DNA of 40,961 nucleotides from Lentisphaerota bacterium (GTDB lineage Bacteria > Verrucomicrobiota > Lentisphaeria > Victivallales > UBA1829): NCBI GenBank assembly GCA_015061845.1, contig SUVT01000014.1, positions 1-40,961 on the forward strand, read 5' to 3'. The notes under the pieces are model-generated. The model was not told the DNA's origin and did not search any database. It saw only the letters and a list, made by a program, of their open reading frames with translations. The position numbers and the translations under genes were made by a program. Shown here piece after piece: positions 15,740 to 23,451 of the stretch. The first letter of the stretch is position 1. The number at the start of each line of letters is the position of its first letter.

Positions 15740-15789
15740 TTGTGAAATTCACAACTTCTACTTGAGATTTTCACAAACTGTGCTATATT
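15740..15789 (+). promoter_or_regulatory. Promoter of the ATPase gene with repeated TTCACAA half-sites
   Basis: TTGAGA (15762-15767), a 16-base spacer and TATATT (15784-15789) form the promoter. Just upstream, TTGTGAA-A-TTCACAA (15740-15754) is a perfect 7-bp inverted repeat, and a third TTCACAA (15770-15776) lies in the spacer. This arrangement suggests a cooperative repressor, possibly the ATPase's own winged-helix part or an unlinked regulator. Confidence 0.55.
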
Positions 15790-15817
15790 ACTCCTGAAAC
15801 CATACGGAGAGAACAAG

Positions 15818-16975
15818 ATGATACAGCGTAAAATTCAAGCAGAACTGGCACAGTTGGCACAGGAATACAAAGTCGTAACCATTACTGGTCCCAGACAATC
15901 AGGGAAAACCACTTTGGCAAAGATGCAGTTTCCTGATTATGATTATGTCAATCTGGAAGATCCCGAAACCAGAAGTTTGGCTGAAAAAGATGCCAAAGAA
16001 TTTCTGCATCGACATCCCGCCCCGATTATTATTGATGAAATCCAGAGATTGCCGATGCTATTGAGCTATATTCAAGTCGAATGCGACAAGAGCAATAAAA
16101 AAGGGCAATACATCCTGACCGGCAGTCATCAACCGGCATTAAAGGCTGGAATATCGCAATCATTGGCAGGTCGTACTGCCGTACTGCAGCTGTTGCCGCT
16201 TTCCATTGAAGAGTTGAACGAAGCAGGAATCGTTCTTGACCGTGATGAATATATTTTCAAAGGGTTCATGCCGCAGCTTTATGAAGAAAATATCGACATC
16301 ACCCGCTTTTACCGCAATTATTACATGACCTATGTTGAACGGGATGCAAGGCAGTTGGTGAATATTCGCAACTTCACAGCGTTTGAAACATTTATCAAAC
16401 TGTTGGCAGGCAGAGTCGGTCAATTGGTCAATCTGCAAAGTATTTCCAATGATGTGGGGGTGTCTTCGACCACGATTTCTGAATGGCTCTCCATCTTGGA
16501 GGCAAGCTACATAATTTTTCGTTTACCACCTTACTTTGAAAACTTTGGTAAGCGACAGACAAAATCGGCAAAGATCTATTTTACAGAGGTCGGTTTGGCA
16601 GCATACTTGCTTGAGTTGGAAAATCCTGGAATGGTAACACGCGACCCGTTGATGGGAAATCTTTTTGAAAATATGGTAGTCGTTGAAGCTTTGAAAAAAC
16701 GATACAATATGGGTAAGGATGCAGGATTATATTTCTTCCGTGATTCCCATGGAATGGAAATAGATTTACTGCAAGCCTCTGCCAGAAAACTTTATCCGTT
16801 TGAGATCAAAGCTGCAAGAACTTACAGCAGTGAGTTTGCCAAAAATATTGAAAAATTTCGACTGCTTAACGACAAAACAGCAGATGGATGCGTCATCTAT
16901 TCTGGGGAGCAGGAGCAGAAGGTAAAAGAGATTGGATTGGTGAATTTCAAAAAGGCAGCGGACCACATACAATAA
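15818..16975 (+). CDS. AAA ATPase with C-terminal DUF4143 domain
   Basis: A 385-aa protein with Walker A GPRQSGKTT (24-32), Walker B IIIDE (70-74) and a sensor-like ILTGSHQ (99-105), as in the ATP-binding AAA_14 family. The C-terminal part (about 200-340) is DUF4143-like with a winged-helix segment (STTISEWLSILEASYIIFRL) and a nuclease-like tail (ENMVVVEALKKR, FRDSHGMEIDLL, PFEIKA). The last motif resembles the restriction-endonuclease-like fold often found at the end of these proteins. Such ATPases are common, mobile and of unclear role. It has its own promoter with repeated half-sites, so it is a single-gene unit inserted among signalling genes. Confidence 0.88.
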   Translation: MIQRKIQAELAQLAQEYKVVTITGPRQSGKTTLAKMQFPDYDYVNLEDPETRSLAEKDAKEFLHRHPAPIIIDEIQRLPMLLSYIQVECDKSNKKGQYILTGSHQPALKAGISQSLAGRTAVLQLLPLSIEELNEAGIVLDRDEYIFKGFMPQLYEENIDITRFYRNYYMTYVERDARQLVNIRNFTAFETFIKLLAGRVGQLVNLQSISNDVGVSSTTISEWLSILEASYIIFRLPPYFENFGKRQTKSAKIYFTEVGLAAYLLELENPGMVTRDPLMGNLFENMVVVEALKKRYNMGKDAGLYFFRDSHGMEIDLLQASARKLYPFEIKAARTYSSEFAKNIEKFRLLNDKTADGCVIYSGEQEQKVKEIGLVNFKKAADHIQ

Positions 16976-17291
16976 AAATTTTCAAATTTTTTACAATTCA
17001 GCGACAAATTGCAGAAAAGTTTGCGAATAATAGGCTGAAGAAAGAAAATCCTTCCGTGCAAATAGAAATGCGACTTAATTTTATAGGATTGTTGTGCTAT
17101 GTTATTTACCAAATAAAAGATAGGAGGTAATAACAAGGAACAGCAGTTTTAATTAAAATCAAATAGTTCGCATTATTCAAGCGGATCGAAACTCAGGAAA
17201 ACGCCAAAGTACAGAGAAAAAGATCGACTTGCTTGGAATGCGCCTGTCTATACACAAGCGCACTCTGTTTGCATGGTCTTTTTCGGGTATT

Positions 17292-17332
17292 GGCGTACCT
17301 CCTGAGTCATGGGAATGGAGTACGCTTTTTTT
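17292..17332 (+). terminator. Strong hairpin with T-tract in a 450-bp gap (possible small-RNA end)
   Basis: GCGTAC-C-TCC pairs with GGAGTACGC (9 bp with one bulged C) and is followed by seven T. A second smaller hairpin, TGCGC (17239-17243) with GCGCA (17258-17262), lies just upstream. No gene ends nearby: the ATPase stops at 16975. In 16976-17291 I see no coding frame, only AGGAGGT (17122-17128) with no start codon after it and a weak TTAATT/TATGTT promoter (17075-17103). A short untranslated transcript of about 220 nt is possible. Confidence 0.5.
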
Positions 17333-17427
17333 GTTTCCGGAAAATTAAAACACAAAGCAGCATTTCTCCGCATCCCGATTTTTGAAAAATTTTTCCAGTA
17401 ACCCCTAACAAAGAGAAGGATTTGCAA

Positions 17428-17826
17428 ATGGAAATCAGCAGAAATGTCAAGATTAAATGTGAGGTAACTCCCGAAAACACAGCAAAAATTATGGAGTGCC
17501 TGGAGGAACAATTCGGTCGGATCGCAGCAAACGTAAATGTTGATGATACTACACTGACTCTTTCAACCATCAAAGGTGGTTTGGATGCTATGCACAACAC
17601 CAATGCTGTTGTTGTTCTGAAAGAAGCAAAGGATGGTAAAAGTTATACCATTAATGTGTCTGCAAAATATAATATGTCTGTTGCGTTCTGGATCAGTCTT
17701 GCTATTTCTATTTTGTGTATGTTGATATTGGTGATTGCGGATGCCGCAATAGTTTTCTACAATAAAAAGCAGATCGAAACAGCAATAGATAACAGCTTAA
17801 AGGCTGTTGTTGACGAAATCGATTGA
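17428..17826 (+). CDS. Small membrane protein, paralogue 1
   Basis: A 132-aa protein starting at ATG 17428 (GAGAAGGA 8 bases upstream; a TTG two codons earlier is less likely). About 85 soluble residues with beta-rich character (SYTINVSAKYN) are followed by a hydrophobic stretch of about 25 residues (VAFWISLAISILCMLILVIADAAIVF, read in parts) and a C-terminal tail YNKKQIETAIDNSLK. It is clearly related to the next gene (shared FYNKK and final EID/QIE). The family is not recognised. It lies between the DUF4143 ATPase and its paralogue, with a strong terminator just after its stop. Confidence 0.7.
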   Translation: MEISRNVKIKCEVTPENTAKIMECLEEQFGRIAANVNVDDTTLTLSTIKGGLDAMHNTNAVVVLKEAKDGKSYTINVSAKYNMSVAFWISLAISILCMLILVIADAAIVFYNKKQIETAIDNSLKAVVDEID

Positions 17827-17847
17827 TTTATTTTGTAAAAATGATTT

Positions 17848-17893
17848 CATATTACATCGTACGAAATATTCATGCGATGTAATATGCTTTTTT
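17848..17893 (+). terminator. Perfect 12-bp terminator between the paralogous membrane genes
   Basis: CATATTACATCG (17848-17859) pairs perfectly with CGATGTAATATG (17875-17886) and six T follow. The Shine-Dalgarno AAGGA of the next gene begins immediately after the T-tract. No separate promoter for the next gene is convincing, so expression of paralogue 2 may depend on readthrough or on antitermination. Confidence 0.88.
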
Positions 17894-17907
17894 AAGGACG
17901 TTGGAAA

Positions 17908-18327
17908 ATGAAGCTGTCTTTTGCTGAAAAAATCAATACCCCTGTTTGCGAAGAAAAAGAAAATGAAATAAAGGTCTTGCTGTTTGAAGAGTTCAGGCGT
18001 ATTTCGGATAATTGCATAGACGGTCAAAAGTATCTGAATTGTTCTTCGATCAATGCCTCATTCGGTTCAATTCTGAGAAATGACAGCACGATCATTACAA
18101 TGAAAGCCCGCAAAAAACAAGATGGGTATAATATTGTTGCAGATACCGAGTACAAGCCTTCCGGCTTTTTTTGGATTTTTTTTGTAATAGATATTCTTTT
18201 GATTGAGACTATTATCGGCTTTGTTCTTGGAATGGGGATAACCCTGGGGTTATATTTTTACAATAAAAAGTTGGTCGCAGAAGGAATTGAAACTGCATTA
18301 AGAAACGTAAAAAATCAGATTGAATGA
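17908..18327 (+). CDS. Small membrane protein, paralogue 2
   Basis: A 139-aa protein related to the preceding gene: a soluble N-terminal part of about 85 residues, a hydrophobic segment (FFWIFFVIDILLIETIIGF, then LGMGITLGLYF) and the tail FYNKKLVAEGIETALRNVKNQIE. Like its paralogue it is probably anchored in the inner membrane with most of its mass in the cytoplasm. Its TGA stop codon is partly supplied by the first two bases of the MITE copy at 18326. Without the MITE the frame would continue for 11 codons (FYQIFISLQRA). The function is unknown. Confidence 0.65.
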   Translation: MKLSFAEKINTPVCEEKENEIKVLLFEEFRRISDNCIDGQKYLNCSSINASFGSILRNDSTIITMKARKKQDGYNIVADTEYKPSGFFWIFFVIDILLIETIIGFVLGMGITLGLYFYNKKLVAEGIETALRNVKNQIE

Positions 18328-18508
18328 GGCAATTTCAAAAGTCTTCAAAAATGGCAGAAAATTCTTGTTGCGATCTGCAAATGGAGCGTTTTCGGCTTGT
18401 CCTCCATAGCTTCAGCGAAGGAGGATGGTAGCCACGCTCAAACTACCATTTTCAACTCATCAACAATCTTTTTTCAGCCAAATTTTGCCGGACTTTTGAA
18501 ATTACCTC
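18326..18508 (+). mobile_element. MITE-like element, long form (copy B)
   Basis: The 183-bp element runs from GAGGCAATTTCAAAAGTC to its inverse GACTTTTGAAATTACCTC (17/18) and is flanked by GAAT on both sides (18322-18325 and 18509-18512), a 4-bp target duplication. The two halves remain loosely complementary along their length. Compared with copy A it carries an extra central block with its own hairpin (TCCTCC...GGAGGA). No protein is encoded. Confidence 0.85.
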
Positions 18509-18543
18509 GAATTTTATCAAATTTTTATTTCTTTGCAAAGAGC

Positions 18544-18572
18544 TTGACTTTTCCGGATTTCAGTGGTATCTT
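18544..18572 (+). promoter_or_regulatory. Promoter of the EamA transporter gene
   Basis: TTGACT (18544-18549), a 17-base spacer and TATCTT (18567-18572) lie 44 bases before the ATG. AAGGAG precedes the start codon. Confidence 0.7.
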
Positions 18573-18615
18573 ATAAGATGATTTTCAACATAAGTTCAGA
18601 AGTGGAAGGAGAATC

Positions 18616-19518
18616 ATGACACTTACGGCAATCATTCTTGTTTTTATCTCTGTTTTCATGCACGCAACATGGAACCTGCTTTCAAAATCCACCCAGCCCT
18701 CTACGGCATTTTATATCATTATGAACTTTATCGGGGGAATCATCTGGCTGCCGTTTTTTATCATGAGTGCCGGAAGTTTCTGGGGATTGCCGCCGGTATT
18801 TTATTGGCTCCTTGCCGGAAGCTGTACCGCAGAAGTCATTTATATGTACGGGTTGGCGCATGGATATAAACATGGAGATATCTCTCTGATCTATCCTCTG
18901 GTCAGAGCGTTGCCTGTGGTGCTGCTTGCCGTGATCACGCTTACCGCCGGAATCGGAAAAGCTTTCGGGCTTCCGACTCTGTTCGGAATGATCATCATTG
19001 CTGCCGGCTGCGTCATTATGCCGTTCCCGTCATTCAAAAATATCTCTTTCAAAGGTCTGAACGGCATTGCGCTTCTGTTCATTCTTCTTGGAGCGATCGG
19101 AACGACCGGCTATACGCTTTGTGACAGTCAGGCGTTGAAACAAATCGCTCCGGATGGAAATGTCGGGAACACCTGCACCCTCGGATATTTGTTTTTGATC
19201 CAGATGGGGTTGACCCTTGGGGAAGTTCCCTTGGTCGTGTTTGACAAAGAAGAGCGTGCAGCCATGAAAAAGCTGTGGAGCAAGGATATTATTTATCCGG
19301 TCGTTGCCGGGATTTGCAGTTCCGGTGCGTATGCGCTGATCCTTTTTGCCATGCAGCACGTTTCAAACGTCAGTTACATTCAGGCATTCCGTCAGCTGAG
19401 TTTGCCCATCGGTTTTCTCGCCGGACTGATTTTCCTTCATGAAAAAAGCACATCTACAAAAATTGCCGGTTTGATCCTGATCCTCGCCGGACTTCTGATC
19501 GTGACTTTTACCAAGTAA
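18616..19518 (+). CDS. EamA/DMT-superfamily membrane transporter
   Basis: A 300-aa protein made almost entirely of hydrophobic helices, about ten in two similar halves (TLTAIILVFISVFMHATWN at the start; TKIAGLILILAGLLIVTF at the end). The opening WNLLSK and the internal duplication are typical of EamA-domain drug/metabolite transporters. It would move a small metabolite across the inner membrane; substrate and direction are not readable. It has its own promoter and is followed by the promoter of the long hydrolase operon, so it is probably expressed separately, although its position suggests sugar or amino-acid traffic. Confidence 0.88.
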   Translation: MTLTAIILVFISVFMHATWNLLSKSTQPSTAFYIIMNFIGGIIWLPFFIMSAGSFWGLPPVFYWLLAGSCTAEVIYMYGLAHGYKHGDISLIYPLVRALPVVLLAVITLTAGIGKAFGLPTLFGMIIIAAGCVIMPFPSFKNISFKGLNGIALLFILLGAIGTTGYTLCDSQALKQIAPDGNVGNTCTLGYLFLIQMGLTLGEVPLVVFDKEERAAMKKLWSKDIIYPVVAGICSSGAYALILFAMQHVSNVSYIQAFRQLSLPIGFLAGLIFLHEKSTSTKIAGLILILAGLLIVTFTK

Positions 19519-19556
19519 AATCTTTAAATATCTGATAAAAATTTTGTGCTTTCCTC

Positions 19557-19585
19557 TTGACTTTCATCCATAGAGATATTATATT
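19557..19585 (+). promoter_or_regulatory. Promoter of the long hydrolase operon
   Basis: TTGACT (19557-19562), a 17-base spacer and TATATT (19580-19585) precede the GHL6-like gene. The -10 box is identical to that of the GH36 operon. The start site would be near 19592, directly next to a LacI-type palindrome. Confidence 0.7.
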
Positions 19586-19594
19586 AGTTTTTGG

Positions 19595-19614
19595 AAAATT
19601 AAGCGTTTAATTTT
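19595..19614. promoter_or_regulatory. LacI-family-type operator downstream of the promoter
   Basis: AAAATTAAGCGTTTAATTTT is a 20-base inverted repeat matching at 18 of 20 positions and centred on CG, the typical LacI/GalR operator layout. It covers about +3 to +22, where a bound repressor would block initiation. The LacI gene two positions into the same operon (21642-22676) is the obvious candidate, giving autoregulation. Confidence 0.65.
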
Positions 19615-19646
19615 TATAAATCATTGAAAATCAAGGAGAGAATAAA

Positions 19647-21620
19647 GTGGAAAATCCTGAATACGTCATGTTTTTTGATAATCATACATCAAAATTCTGC
19701 TCCGATGTGGGGCATGATCTTGATGCGGATCAGTTCGCTGCAACAATCAAGGATATCGGTGCGGATTTGATCGGGTTTCACGCAAAATGCAATCAGGGAT
19801 TCTGCTACTACGATACAAAAATCGGACACCGCCATCCGTCTCTCCGTCCGGGTCACGATTATTTCGGGGAAGTGGTGGAAGCCTGCCGGAAACAGGGGAT
19901 CAAAGTCACGGCTTACTTCAACTGCGGTTTGAGCAACGAAGATGGTGTGGTGCATCCTGAATGGTGCCAGATCAAAAAAGACGGTACGATCTTCCATCCG
20001 GAGATCCTCGGCACAATGGTCACCCCCTACGCCCGGGTCATGTGTATCAACTCTCCTTACCGGGATCATCTCATCAGCATGATCAAAGAAGTCAAAGAAA
20101 AATATCCGGTTTCCGGATTCCTGCTTGACAGCTTCAACGGTTTCCCCTGCTATTGCCGTCATTGCATCGAGGGCATGCGCGCCATGGGGCTTGATCCGGA
20201 GAAGGAAGAAGATGCCATAACATTTGCGAAAATCTCCTCCCGCCGCCTGGCGCAGGATATTTCCGATGCGGTGGAACCCCGCAAGAACGGCTATCTCATG
20301 TTCTGTCTGGGACTTTCAGCACGGGATAATCTGAAATACGGCTCTTATCTTGAGTGCGAATGTCTGCCCACGGTTCCCTGCTGGGGCTACGATTTTCTGC
20401 CCATGAAAGCCCGGTATCTCCGGACTCTTCCGCAGAACGGCGAACCGGTTCTCAATATGACCGGGCGTTTCTACAACTGGGGCGACTTCGGCAGTCTCCG
20501 GACCGATGCGGCGATCGAATATGACATGTTTTTCGGTCTTGCCAATGGAATGAGACCCAATATCGGCGACCATATCCACCCCAGCGGGATCTATTATCCG
20601 GGCATTGCAAAGGGTGTCAAACGGATCTACAGCAAACTGAAACAATATGAACCCTGGTACCGCAACGCAACGAACCCCGTGGATATGGCAGTGCTTTTCC
20701 CCGGAATGGCGACAAGCAACACATCCAAGGCGGTGATCCGTATGCTTTCCGAACTGAATATGCAGTTCGATTGCATTGACGAAATCAGCGATTGGGATAA
20801 ATACCGTCTGATCGTTCTTCCTGATTACATCGTTCTGACGGAGGAACTTCAGGCGAAGATGGATGCGTTCCTGAAATCCGGCGGAAAGGTTCTTGCGACA
20901 GGCGAATCCGGCTTGAATCCGGAAAAAACTGCTTTCTGCTTTGAAAAGGAATGGGGCGTCCGCTTTGAGGCTGGCAGGACATTTGATCCGCCTTACTTCA
21001 CCATGGTGGGCGAGTACAGCGGTCTGATCCCGGAACTTCCGCTGTCTGTCTATGATGAGTGCATGAAAGTGGAAGCTCTGGCTGGCACAAAAGTTGCCGG
21101 AAAGATCGTTGCACCGTACTTTGATAAAGATTGGGATGGCGTTTATGCCAAATTCTATACTCCGCCCCGGGATCTGACGGATCTTCCGTTCGTGACCATG
21201 ACGGAGCAGGTGGCTTACTGTTCCGGAAAACTGTTTGCGGGATATTACAAAGCGGCATCCGTGGAACTGCGCCATGTATTCAAGGCAATGTTGGAACATC
21301 TGCTTTCTGCACCGCTGCTGAAAGTCAGTGCGGATCTGCCGTCATTTGCCCGGAGTTTTGTTTCCGAACAGCCCGGACGCCGGATGGTGCATCTGCTGAA
21401 CTATATGCCGGAACTCCGGGGTGAAATGCTGATCGTGGAAGAGTCTCTGGCGGCATATAATATTGAAGTGAAGCTCCGTCTTGACGGCAGAAAAGCAGCG
21501 AAGGTTGTTCTTGCGCCAACCGGGGAGGAATTGCCCTTTGTTCAGGATGGAGATTATGCGGTGTTCACCTTCCCGAAATTCTGCGGATACGGACTTGCCG
21601 CCGTGGAGTTTGCGGAGTAA
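19647..21620 (+). CDS. GHL6-like putative glycoside hydrolase with GATase-like domain
   Basis: A 657-aa protein starting with GTG (AAGGAGAG 7 bases upstream) and lacking a signal peptide. The first half is barrel-like: DADQFAATIKDIGADLIGFHAKC, GHDYFGEVVEACRKQGIKVTAYFN, HPEWCQIKKDG, and GFLLDSFNG (D161) followed by the cysteine pair CYCRHC. These match the style of hypothetical glycosyl hydrolase 6 (GHL6) and GH42/GH29-like proteins. Residues about 345-500 (VDMAVLFPG, YRLIVLPDYIVL, LKSGGKVLATGESG) resemble the GH42 trimerisation domain. It should act on sugars in the cytoplasm. It leads the operon that continues with a LacI regulator 21 bp downstream. Confidence 0.7.
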   Translation: MENPEYVMFFDNHTSKFCSDVGHDLDADQFAATIKDIGADLIGFHAKCNQGFCYYDTKIGHRHPSLRPGHDYFGEVVEACRKQGIKVTAYFNCGLSNEDGVVHPEWCQIKKDGTIFHPEILGTMVTPYARVMCINSPYRDHLISMIKEVKEKYPVSGFLLDSFNGFPCYCRHCIEGMRAMGLDPEKEEDAITFAKISSRRLAQDISDAVEPRKNGYLMFCLGLSARDNLKYGSYLECECLPTVPCWGYDFLPMKARYLRTLPQNGEPVLNMTGRFYNWGDFGSLRTDAAIEYDMFFGLANGMRPNIGDHIHPSGIYYPGIAKGVKRIYSKLKQYEPWYRNATNPVDMAVLFPGMATSNTSKAVIRMLSELNMQFDCIDEISDWDKYRLIVLPDYIVLTEELQAKMDAFLKSGGKVLATGESGLNPEKTAFCFEKEWGVRFEAGRTFDPPYFTMVGEYSGLIPELPLSVYDECMKVEALAGTKVAGKIVAPYFDKDWDGVYAKFYTPPRDLTDLPFVTMTEQVAYCSGKLFAGYYKAASVELRHVFKAMLEHLLSAPLLKVSADLPSFARSFVSEQPGRRMVHLLNYMPELRGEMLIVEESLAAYNIEVKLRLDGRKAAKVVLAPTGEELPFVQDGDYAVFTFPKFCGYGLAAVEFAE

Positions 21621-21641
21621 AACCGGATCGGAGCGAACAGA

Positions 21642-22676
21642 ATGGCTGCTACATTAAAAGATATCTCAAGAGAAACGGGCATCAATATCTGCACCGTTTC
21701 CCAGGTATTGAGCAACCATCCGAAAGCCTTGAGTGTCCGTCCGGAACACCGGAAGAAGATCCTTGAAACAGCAAAACGATTGAGTTACAGCAAAAATCAG
21801 ATGGCTGCCTCCATTGCGGGGAAACACGGCACTGTTCTGGCGTTTGTTCACTCCGACATGGGGTTGGTGGAATACTCCGGCAGGATCCAGAACGGAGTGA
21901 TCGAAGCCGCCAACGAACGGGGCTATACTCTGATCGTTCTGCCTCTGGAAGATTTCTCCAATGCGGAACTGTACAGAAAATTGATGGGCTGGCGCGTTGC
22001 AGGCGTGATTTTTCATGTCGCAGATCTGAAACAAATCTCCGGGATCGCAAAATCTCTTGAACGGGAAAAGATCCCTTACGGAACCGTCAACCTGAGCAAT
22101 CCGGGCGGGATCGGCGTCACCACCGACGATGCTGCCGGTGTGGAGGAAGCAGTCAGACTTCTGCATAAAAACAAGCATAAAAAGCCGGTTTATGTGGCGT
22201 TTGCAACGAGATCGAAAAAGAGTGCTTCTGAATATAAATTGCGGCGGCAGGAAGGGTTTGTCCGGGGGATGAAGAAATATTATCCGGACTGTGAAGATGT
22301 TGAGCCGTTGTACCTTGATCCGAAAAAGGCGTTTGATCAGAAGTATATGACCGGGATCCTCAAAAAATTACTGGAAATGCAAGTAGATGGAATTGTTTGT
22401 GAATCGGACGTTCCGGCGGTTGCCCTGAACAATGCGGCAGCTGTTTCGGGATTTTCAGTACCGCAGACATTTTCGCTGATTGGTTTTGGCGGTTCCATGC
22501 TTGCGGAGACTTCTTTCCCGAAGATCACAACAGTTGTACAGGATTTTGAAGAGATGGGAAAATTGACTGCCAATGCGATCATTGACAAAATCGGCAAAAA
22601 GAGTGAAGAGCGGTTCAGCAGCCAGCTGATCCCCGTTTCAATATTAGTTCGTGATTCATTAAAAAAAAAGAAATAA
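21642..22676 (+). CDS. LacI-family transcriptional regulator, operon-internal
   Basis: A 344-aa regulator. The helix-turn-helix [21 protein letters not shown], then [21 protein letters not shown], covers about 4-53. A hinge (AASIAGKHG) follows, then a sugar-sensing domain with [16 protein letters not shown] and [25 protein letters not shown], all typical of LacI/GalR proteins. It is encoded between the GHL6-like hydrolase and pseudopilin 2, inside the operon that begins with the palindrome at 19595-19614, so it probably represses its own operon and responds to a breakdown product. It has low similarity to the other LacI protein in the window outside the DNA-binding part. Confidence 0.93.
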   Translation: MAATLKDISRETGINICTVSQVLSNHPKALSVRPEHRKKILETAKRLSYSKNQMAASIAGKHGTVLAFVHSDMGLVEYSGRIQNGVIEAANERGYTLIVLPLEDFSNAELYRKLMGWRVAGVIFHVADLKQISGIAKSLEREKIPYGTVNLSNPGGIGVTTDDAAGVEEAVRLLHKNKHKKPVYVAFATRSKKSASEYKLRRQEGFVRGMKKYYPDCEDVEPLYLDPKKAFDQKYMTGILKKLLEMQVDGIVCESDVPAVALNNAAAVSGFSVPQTFSLIGFGGSMLAETSFPKITTVVQDFEEMGKLTANAIIDKIGKKSEERFSSQLIPVSILVRDSLKKKK

Positions 22677-22701
22677 CACAAAGATAGAGGAGGAGAGCGT
22701 T

Positions 22702-23430
22702 ATGAAAAAAACAGCAAAAGTAAAAACTGGTTTCACGCTTATTGAATTGCTTGTTGTGATTGCGATTATCGCAATTCTGGCGGGAATGTTATTGCCTGCG
22801 TTGAACAGCGCAAGAGAAAAAGGCCGCAGTACCAATTGTGTCAGCAACCGAAAGCAAGTTGATGGCGGAGTGAAGTCATATATCAATGACTATAATGATT
22901 TCCTGCCTCCGGCTGCAGACAAATCCAATCCTCAGTACACTGAATATTTTCCCATCAAACTGTGGAGACTCAGCTATTTCAAGAAAAATTCAGATGGTGT
23001 TACAGAGTGTCAGAACGATCCCTTGTTCCAGAAACTGTATTCCTGTCAATCATTACTTCCGAAGGGGAGGTTGACCAATACTACAGTTATATCAATAACC
23101 ACCAGCGGAGATACCGGAAATATGCGTTTCACAAAGGCTTCCATGGTGAAAAATCCCTCTGAACTTTTTGTTCATACTGCGGATGACGGGAATTACTATC
23201 CGACCCGTCAAACGAAAAACAGCCGTCCGTGTCTTACAAGATGGGCTTCTTTGAAGAGTTATGGTTCCAGTAACCAATATTTTGTATCATTCTGGGGAAT
23301 CCACAGCGGAAGAGGAAATGTGGCATTCTATGACGGTCATGTCGGAGCTTTGACAGAAGACCAGATGGATGATAACAGATATTGGGCAGATGCTCTGCAT
23401 CGTACCCCCGGCAATTATGTTGCTAAATAA
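22702..23430 (+). CDS. Pseudopilin 2: prepilin-type N-terminus with H-X9-DG C-terminus
   Basis: A 242-aa protein with the short leader [10 protein letters not shown] followed by [16 protein letters not shown]. Glycine at -1 makes it the only one of the four pseudopilins here with a fully canonical class III cleavage site. The soluble domain has the conserved cysteine after the helix (RSTNC) and ends with [17 protein letters not shown], an exact H-X9-DG. AGGAGGAGAG precedes the ATG. It starts 25 bp after the LacI gene and ends 21 bp before the exported DUF4838 protein, again pairing one pseudopilin with one large exported protein. Confidence 0.92.
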   Translation: MKKTAKVKTGFTLIELLVVIAIIAILAGMLLPALNSAREKGRSTNCVSNRKQVDGGVKSYINDYNDFLPPAADKSNPQYTEYFPIKLWRLSYFKKNSDGVTECQNDPLFQKLYSCQSLLPKGRLTNTTVISITTSGDTGNMRFTKASMVKNPSELFVHTADDGNYYPTRQTKNSRPCLTRWASLKSYGSSNQYFVSFWGIHSGRGNVAFYDGHVGALTEDQMDDNRYWADALHRTPGNYVAK

Positions 23431-23451
23431 TGTAAGAGAGGCGGTTTTTAT

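Noticed and set aside
17122-17160. A gene start after the strong AGGAGGT
   Set aside because: No ATG or GTG follows at a proper distance, and the next TTG frames close after a few codons.
20316-21299. A 327-codon open frame on the minus strand
   Set aside because: It is a shadow of the GHL6-like hydrolase gene, with no ribosome site and no recognisable domain.
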